Source of the DNA: Candidatus Methanoperedens sp. | GTDB lineage: Archaea > Halobacteriota > Methanosarcinia > Methanosarcinales > Methanoperedenaceae | Length of the DNA: 38,172 nucleotides | NCBI GenBank assembly: GCA_028717345.1 | Contig: JAQUNZ010000017.1 | Coordinates: 1 to 38,172, forward strand | Direction: 5' to 3' | Part shown: positions 33,500 through 38,172 of the stretch, piece by piece | Numbering within the stretch: the stretch's first letter is position 1 | Layout: each line of letters begins with the position of its first letter | The notes under the pieces: model-generated | The model's database searches: none | Told to the model about the DNA's origin: nothing | The model's input: only the letters and a program-made list of their open reading frames with translations | Position numbers and translations under genes: made by a program

Positions 33500-34132
33500 A
33501 TGAACACATATTCAATGACAACTTATGTCCCGCAGAACTGCACCAACTGCCATACAGGCAGTGGCATCCCGGATGCTCCCATAGTATCCGAACATAACCA
33601 GTTCGGTCAGGACGTAATAACCAGTGTCAACTGTACCTTATGCCACAGCAACAGCGGAATGTACCTTAGTAACAATGGAACAAACGGCACCACCACAGCC
33701 ATAGTGCACTATCTCAAAGACGTCACAAATCTCGGCACAAGTCCGGTTGGACATAACGGCACGATCAATACCTCGAACTGTATTGACTGTCACAACGGTC
33801 CTTACACAGGCGTATCATCCTGGGGAGCCCCGGTCAATATCAGCACCAGCACAAAGCGAACACATATCGAGACTCAGACAGGTCAGTGCGATCTTTGTCA
33901 TAAGGACGGCACAGTACAAAGTCTGGCACTGGTTGATTTCCATAATGCATCGATCAAACTTGCATCCACCAATGACTGCATAAGCTGCCATACGCAGGAT
34001 CAGAGAGGTTACCCGGCGATCAATCTCACCTTATTCACCAGACACAGCAACGTCAACACCACAGGCGGTCAGAACAATCTCACCAACGATGACTCACCAC
34101 CTGCCATTACAACTTCAACTACACTGAAATGA
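33500..34132 (+). CDS. 5' fragment of the broken multiheme cytochrome gene
   Basis: The part readable from the first ATG encodes 210 residues with CTNCH, CTLCH, CIDCH, CDLCH and CISCH. It ends in the shifted sequence DDSPPAITTSTTLK. The matching place in the intact neighbour reads DDCTTCHYDFNF. There is no signal peptide, so this piece alone could not be matured as a c-type cytochrome. Base composition is somewhat richer in GC than in the downstream fragment, hinting at a different ancestry. Confidence 0.6.
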   Translation: MNTYSMTTYVPQNCTNCHTGSGIPDAPIVSEHNQFGQDVITSVNCTLCHSNSGMYLSNNGTNGTTTAIVHYLKDVTNLGTSPVGHNGTINTSNCIDCHNGPYTGVSSWGAPVNISTSTKRTHIETQTGQCDLCHKDGTVQSLALVDFHNASIKLASTNDCISCHTQDQRGYPAINLTLFTRHSNVNTTGGQNNLTNDDSPPAITTSTTLK

Positions 34133-35403
34133 ACCAGACCGGGTTCACAACGAACACAAAGGTATGCTCAGACTGCCACATTGACGGCAGCTACCAGGCA
34201 CCAATAATAAGCAATCACAAACCTCCCAAACAGACAATAGTCTCAGGAGGAAATATAATAACAGGTGCATATTGTTCAACCTGCCACAATAACAGCATCA
34301 ACAGATATGCATATTCTGTGAATGCAAGTGTTGGTCACTATGGAACGAACGCATCACTTGTCAAGCCAACCGTTAATCAGACAGCAAGACCGGTGAATGG
34401 ATTTATGAATCCAGGTGATGCATTATCATACAATAAAGAATGCAATAACTGTCACAATCCAGCGAACACAAGTTATGGGAACCCGCAGTTAATATCAACG
34501 CCACACACCCCCACAGCAACATGCAATCAGTGCCATGTGGATACAAGTGCAACCGATCTGCATAATTCATCCCTCAGAATACCTGCGATGGGATGCCTTG
34601 ATTGTCATACAACGAATGCGTCAAGAAATAGAGCTCCAAATCTTACGAATACGTATATGGTGGATTCAACTAATTGCGATTCAACTTCATGCCATGGTAC
34701 TTCCCAGGACAATGGAAATGATTTGCTGGATACTTTGAATGAACATAACATAAACAGGAACGAACGCGGGTTCACAGGAAGAGGAGGTTATACCGATACA
34801 GTATATCTCAATGGACAGACATCACTTACGGTGCCAAAAGGAGCTATTGTCACTATAACATCCAGGGTAAATGATACATCAGGTTCGGCGAGCAGGGTAG
34901 GCGGAGCTGAATATTATTACTCCAGCACAGATCCAGGTAACGGCAGTGGAATACCGATGAACGCAGTTGATGGACAATTTGATGCAGTCAACAGGAACTG
35001 GGAAGATGTTACAGCTACTCTTGATACCAGCAGTTTAACAGCAGGAACATACATCATTAATGTACGCGGTGCAGATATCGGTAAACAGTGGAGTACGACT
35101 AAAACAGCGATATTGACAGTCACTGCAATGGGATACATCAATGGTACGGTCACGAATGGCACTTCACCAGTCAGCGGGGTATATGTATCCACGATCGGAG
35201 ATAACTATACCACAGGTCCTGATGGAAAATATTCATTGAAGGTTGATGCAAATACATACACCGTCACTGCAACAAAACAACCAACACACTACGATAATAT
35301 AACCTCTGGTATTGTAGTTACCCAATCGAATACAACTATATTCGATATCGTTCTAACAGAAAAGCCCAAAGGAACGATAACCGGCACGGTAAGGAATGCC
35401 TGA
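34129..35403 (+). CDS. 3' fragment of the broken multiheme cytochrome gene
   Basis: A 424-residue frame starting at an internal ATG (MNQTGFTTNTKVCSDCH). It carries CSDCH, CSTCH, CNNCH, CNQCH, CLDCH and CDSTSCH (CX4CH), then the GRGGYTDTVYLNG beta domain and one carboxypeptidase-regulatory-like repeat, ending GTITGTVRNA. The true frame continues upstream through an intact TGC CAT to the frameshift at 34094. From 34270 it is colinear with the end of the 749-residue cytochrome. No signal peptide, so it would be functional only as part of the restored gene. Confidence 0.65.
   Translation: MNQTGFTTNTKVCSDCHIDGSYQAPIISNHKPPKQTIVSGGNIITGAYCSTCHNNSINRYAYSVNASVGHYGTNASLVKPTVNQTARPVNGFMNPGDALSYNKECNNCHNPANTSYGNPQLISTPHTPTATCNQCHVDTSATDLHNSSLRIPAMGCLDCHTTNASRNRAPNLTNTYMVDSTNCDSTSCHGTSQDNGNDLLDTLNEHNINRNERGFTGRGGYTDTVYLNGQTSLTVPKGAIVTITSRVNDTSGSASRVGGAEYYYSSTDPGNGSGIPMNAVDGQFDAVNRNWEDVTATLDTSSLTAGTYIINVRGADIGKQWSTTKTAILTVTAMGYINGTVTNGTSPVSGVYVSTIGDNYTTGPDGKYSLKVDANTYTVTATKQPTHYDNITSGIVVTQSNTTIFDIVLTEKPKGTITGTVRNA
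34270..35403 (+). repeat. 1134-bp segmental duplication, copy 2 (partner at 32236-33369)
   Basis: Same length and order as 32236-33369, beginning at the CSTCHNNSIN codons. Differences are mostly silent in the heme part (for example AATAACAGT versus AATAACAGC), which points to selection on protein after the duplication. Confidence 0.85.
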
Positions 35404-35682
35404 TACATAATGATAAAATAAATGGTAAGTTCGAAAATAAATATAGCCTATGTATGATCGCTTTTTTTATGGTTATTACGATAGGAACGGTATCTTCCTT
35501 AACTAGACATCTAATTGATGATAGTATTTATTCAGACGTCAGATTGACGCCATAGCGAAGATTCTTCAAAAACAAAGTTAATTTATATCTTGAGCGCATT
35601 TCACGATAGAGTAATTATATAAATCATACGATATGTTTATGTTTGAAAATCATGTTAACAGAATGCTCTGAATGAGGTAATA
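35404..35682. other. Intergenic region before the radical SAM gene, with its promoter
   Basis: About 279 bases. A TATA element ATTATATAAATC at about 35613-35624 predicts a start near 35645 and a leader of about 38 bases, with GAGGT upstream of the radical SAM ATG. A signal-peptide-like stretch MIAFFMVITIGTVSSL can be read near 35450-35500, but it stops after 33 codons and may be a relic. No gene is called. Confidence 0.5.
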
Positions 35683-37140
35683 ATGCCCAGAAAAATCCTT
35701 TTAATCACCCCCCCTTATCACTGCGGCGTTCTTGAATCCGCAGGGACATGGATGCCTCTTGGCCTCGTATATGTAGCAGGTGGCCTGCAAAATGCTGGAT
35801 ATGAAGTGAAAATATACGATGCCATGTCGAAATTCCATACTATTGAGGAAATCCGGAACCATATAAAAGATTACGAGCCGGATGCAGTAGGGACAGCAGC
35901 ATACACGTCAAGCTTACATGATGCGATCCATGTTCTCAAGATAGCCAAAGATGTCAACCCTGAAATAATTACATTTCTTGGCGGGATACACTCTAATTTC
36001 TGCTGGGAAGAGATACTTCAAAAAGAAAGCAAATCAGTTGATTATATTATACGCGGTGAAGGTGAGATAACAACAACAGAACTTCTTGACCGTATTTTTT
36101 CTGGTCATAATCCTGATGTTCCCGGAATCGCATATTCTAAGGATGGAAAGATAATAGCCACAAGGGAAAGGTCACTTATTACTGATCTTGACGCTCTTCC
36201 TATGGCATGGAACCTGGTAGAATGGAAGGATTATTCATTCAAGACCAAGAGAAATTCAACTCTTGCCGTGGTCAGTTCATCCAGAGGCTGTACACAAAAA
36301 TGCACATTCTGTTCCCAGAGATTGTTCTGGAAAGAGAAATGGAGAGCCAGGAGCCCGGAAAATTTTGTATCCGAACTGGAATATTTGAATACCAAATATG
36401 GAGTGGACGTTGCCATGATCGCGGATGAGACTCCAACTTTTGACAGGGAACGCTGGGAAAAAATCCTTGACCTTCTGATAGAGAAAAAACTTGATCTTGA
36501 GATACTTATGGAAACAAGGGTAGATGACATCCTTCGAGATAAGGATATTATAGATAAATATGCGAAAGCTGGCATCCTTCATATCTATGTAGGAGCTGAA
36601 GCTGCAAGCCAGGATACTCTTGACAGATATCAGAAAAACCTCAAGATAGAGCAATCCAAAGAGGCGATAGATATGATCAATAAGGCAGGGATCATTTCAG
36701 AAACATCATTTGTTCTCGGGATGCCTGATGAAACCCCAGCTTCGATAGAAGCTGCCATTAAACTGGCGAAGTATTATGATCCGGATCTTGCATTTTTCCT
36801 TGCCATTGCCCCCTGGCCATATTCTGATATTTATCCAGAACTTGAGCCTTATATTGAAGAATTCGATTATTCAAAATACAACCTTATTGAACCGATAGTG
36901 AAACCAGTCAATATGACCCGGGAAGAGCTTAATAGATATCTTCTTAAAGCATTCAGGGAGTTTTACATGGAGAAACTCTCAAGGATCGAAGAAATGAGCG
37001 ATTTCAAAAAGAATTACATGATCGATGTAACGCGATTACTTTTAAATGATTCATATCTGGCAAGCCAGATGAAAGGGGAAATGCCTCCTGAAGCGAAACG
37101 GTTCATGGAGAAGTATATAACTAAACCTGAGAGGCTTTAG
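35683..37140 (+). CDS. B12-binding domain radical SAM enzyme (BchE/P-methylase-like class B architecture)
   Basis: A 485-residue protein. Residues ~1-140 are a cobalamin-binding-type Rossmann domain (LLITPPYHCGV, PLGLVYVAGGLQNAGYEV, FLGGIHSNFCWEEIL). The radical SAM core begins SSSRGCTQKCTFCSQ with Cys203, Cys207 and Cys210. IYVGAEAASQDTLDRYQKNL and SFVLGMPDETPASIEAA follow. The usual DxHxxG cobalamin histidine motif is not evident. Members methylate unreactive carbon or phosphorus or cyclise rings; the substrate here is unknown. Start has GAGGT eight bases upstream. It lies alone between cytochrome genes. Confidence 0.85.
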   Translation: MPRKILLITPPYHCGVLESAGTWMPLGLVYVAGGLQNAGYEVKIYDAMSKFHTIEEIRNHIKDYEPDAVGTAAYTSSLHDAIHVLKIAKDVNPEIITFLGGIHSNFCWEEILQKESKSVDYIIRGEGEITTTELLDRIFSGHNPDVPGIAYSKDGKIIATRERSLITDLDALPMAWNLVEWKDYSFKTKRNSTLAVVSSSRGCTQKCTFCSQRLFWKEKWRARSPENFVSELEYLNTKYGVDVAMIADETPTFDRERWEKILDLLIEKKLDLEILMETRVDDILRDKDIIDKYAKAGILHIYVGAEAASQDTLDRYQKNLKIEQSKEAIDMINKAGIISETSFVLGMPDETPASIEAAIKLAKYYDPDLAFFLAIAPWPYSDIYPELEPYIEEFDYSKYNLIEPIVKPVNMTREELNRYLLKAFREFYMEKLSRIEEMSDFKKNYMIDVTRLLLNDSYLASQMKGEMPPEAKRFMEKYITKPERL

Positions 37141-37411
37141 TCGCTTCAAAACCTCGTTCAGTTTAACCTGAAAATAGGGTAATGTCCTAATATTACAACC
37201 TTATTCCGTTTTCGAGAAGACGGGTATATAAGGCCAAAGATTTCAGGACTACATAATAATAATGAAGGAAACGTATATATTGAATGGAGTTATAGTGATA
37301 TCGATGGATAGGCAAAATATGTATTTTGTAAATTATCCTAAATGTTATTAAACAGTAATTAACATCAATATAATTTATCAAACGCTTGATGAGATCGGAG
37401 ATAGGAAACAA
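37141..37411. other. Intergenic region with promoter of the following secreted cytochrome
   Basis: About 271 AT-rich bases. A TATA-like AATATAATTT near 37367-37376 predicts a start near 37398. A weak GGAG/AGG ribosome binding site precedes the ATG at 37412. No gene or RNA structure is convincing. Confidence 0.45.
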
Positions 37412-38172
37412 ATGTTTTCAAAAGATAATAACAAATGTTGCAGGTCAGTCAGGTCAGGTGTCGTTTTAAGTCTATTGTTAATTGTTTTGTTTCTTATGAG
37501 CAATGTTGCCAGCGCAGCCAATGAAACTATCAAGGTTGCAACCGATAGGTATGTTGTTCTCGATGATCCTGCTGCCGGAACAGCATCCACGAATTTCGTC
37601 AACCCAAATTCAGCAGATTATACAAGTAATATCTGGGATGGAAAGCAGACAACAATAGGCGTGAAGACATTATTTATTGACAGTAATGGCACACCTCTTA
37701 CGGGGCGAACTGTTAACTTCACAATATATAGACCAGGTGGTACATACGCCACAGGAACAAACTTAACCGATTCTAATGGCGTTTCAAGTTTCTACAAAGA
37801 TCTGAACGGCGCGAATTTCTGGGGGAACTGGACAGTCAGGGCAGAATCCGGCGGTGTCTACCAAAATACCACATTTATCTATAACTGGTGGGGCTGCGCA
37901 TGGTCTTCAGGTGGTTGCCAGGGCCAGCATTCGGGGCAAAACCGGGCGAGTGCAGGTACGCAAGCAACTGCAAATTCACCATATACATATAGTTCTGAAA
38001 GGGTAACCGGGCTAAGGACTGACCACAATTTAGACATATCCTTGAATGGTTGGGCGGGAGATTACTGTACAGTATGCCACCAGAACTACGATGGCAATCC
38101 CACAACCAGTAATGCGGGAGGCGGTCCAGCAAAAGATTTTACTACAACCGATACCCACAGGAACATACGCTG
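37412..38172 (+). CDS. Secreted multiheme cytochrome with N-terminal Ig-like domain (3' truncated by window)
   Basis: The frame is open from the ATG at 37412 to the window end (253 codons). Residues ~10-37 are a signal peptide ending in SNVASA-A. An Ig-like extracellular domain follows (GVKTLFIDSNGTPLTGRTVNFTIYRPGG and TDSNGVSSFYKDLNGANFWGNWTVRAE). A Trp/Cys-rich segment WWGCAWSSGGC precedes the first heme motif, CTVCHQNYDGN, and the frame ends in TDTHRNIRC/W at the edge. HRN plus the next cysteine matches the start of the decayed gene (HRNRTYTDCH), so this is probably an intact relative of it. More hemes are expected beyond the window. Confidence 0.85.
   Translation, partial: MFSKDNNKCCRSVRSGVVLSLLLIVLFLMSNVASAANETIKVATDRYVVLDDPAAGTASTNFVNPNSADYTSNIWDGKQTTIGVKTLFIDSNGTPLTGRTVNFTIYRPGGTYATGTNLTDSNGVSSFYKDLNGANFWGNWTVRAESGGVYQNTTFIYNWWGCAWSSGGCQGQHSGQNRASAGTQATANSPYTYSSERVTGLRTDHNLDISLNGWAGDYCTVCHQNYDGNPTTSNAGGGPAKDFTTTDTHRNIR

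Larger units (their letters stand above)
33392..35403 (+). pseudogene. Decayed multiheme cytochrome gene: no start, one lost heme cysteine, one frameshift
   Basis: A frame opens at 33392 after a TAA, without any ATG or signal peptide. It reads HRNRTYTDCHAGATTTNMNTYS, where the heme motif expected as C-T-D-C-H has Tyr (TAC, 33464-33466) for the first Cys. It continues through five CxxCH motifs to LTNDD at 34094. There TC replaces TGC, one base is missing, and the frame shifts. Restoring a G gives CTTCHYNFNYTEMNQTG and joins the frame that runs to 35403. The reconstructed product would have 12 heme motifs and the same C-terminal domains as the neighbour. Confidence 0.75.

Noticed and set aside
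35440-35555. Short frame with signal-peptide-like MIAFFMVITIGTVSSL
   Set aside because: It stops after 33 codons and has no ribosome binding site or clear mature domain. It may be a relic of a secreted-protein gene but is not a supportable CDS.
1-38172. Borg-type or plasmid element rather than chromosome
   Set aside because: Replication, ribosome, SRP, KEOPS and amino-acid biosynthesis genes in conserved archaeal operons point to a chromosome. No terminal repeats or spacered perfect tandem repeats are seen.

Overview
The window is chromosomal DNA of a euryarchaeon. The evidence is a set of archaeal information-processing genes (MCM helicase, prefoldin alpha, ribosomal L18Ae/LX and S15, FtsY, the KEOPS subunit Pcc1, a RecJ/GAN-like DHH protein), archaeal TATA boxes and leaderless starts, and a V4R-type regulator. 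The right third is dense in extracellular multiheme c-type cytochromes. That combination, with moderately AT-rich DNA, fits an anaerobic methane-oxidising archaeon of the 'Candidatus Methanoperedens' (ANME-2d) type. A cytochrome-rich Archaeoglobales relative is the alternative. The taxonomic call is inference; no search was possible.

Layout. (1) 1-5.6 kb: a plus-strand array of small membrane proteins (three DUF4386 genes and the tail of a fourth), a methyltransferase, two near-duplicate zinc-less alcohol/quinone dehydrogenases and a small hydrophobic protein. Repeated gene tails and spacers show it was assembled by duplication and unequal recombination. (2) 5.7-9.0 kb: tRNA-Leu(UAG), a GIY-YIG-like DUF123 protein, and argC-CBS-argJ for arginine biosynthesis. 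(3) 9.0-11.6 kb, minus strand: an MsvR-like V4R regulator with a probable operator at its own promoter, and the operon rpl18a-pfdA-ftsY. (4) 11.65-16.3 kb: a lipoprotein fusing a possible metallopeptidase region to a formylglycine-generating-enzyme-like domain, then trpCBA behind three TGTAC boxes spaced exactly 10 bp. (5) 16.3-24.2 kb: a toxin-antitoxin pair with a short toxin, the minus-strand cluster rpsO-recJ-pcc1, a B12-type radical SAM gene, and the minus-strand operon mcm-DUF424-two coiled-coil genes.

(6) 24.6-38.2 kb is an extracellular electron-transfer island. It holds a small anchored cytochrome, two tetraheme proteins sharing a GTGQHKF N-terminus, a 12-heme NapC-like membrane cytochrome on the opposite strand, and a lipoprotein. 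A signal peptidase and a large GT-C-like membrane protein follow. Then come a 14-heme surface protein very rich in N-glycosylation sequons, a decayed and frameshifted relative of it, a cobalamin-type radical SAM enzyme, and the start of another secreted cytochrome that runs off the window.

The gene I would look at first is the 225-residue tetraheme protein at 27503-28180. It has exactly four CxxCH motifs and exactly four other histidines, a signal peptide, a near-perfect ribosome binding site, an operator-like repeat just after the predicted transcription start and a strong terminator. This is what a highly expressed archaeal extracellular cytochrome filament subunit would look like. The 12-heme membrane protein could pass electrons outward, and the signal peptidase and glycosyltransferase could mature and glycosylate the secreted cytochromes.
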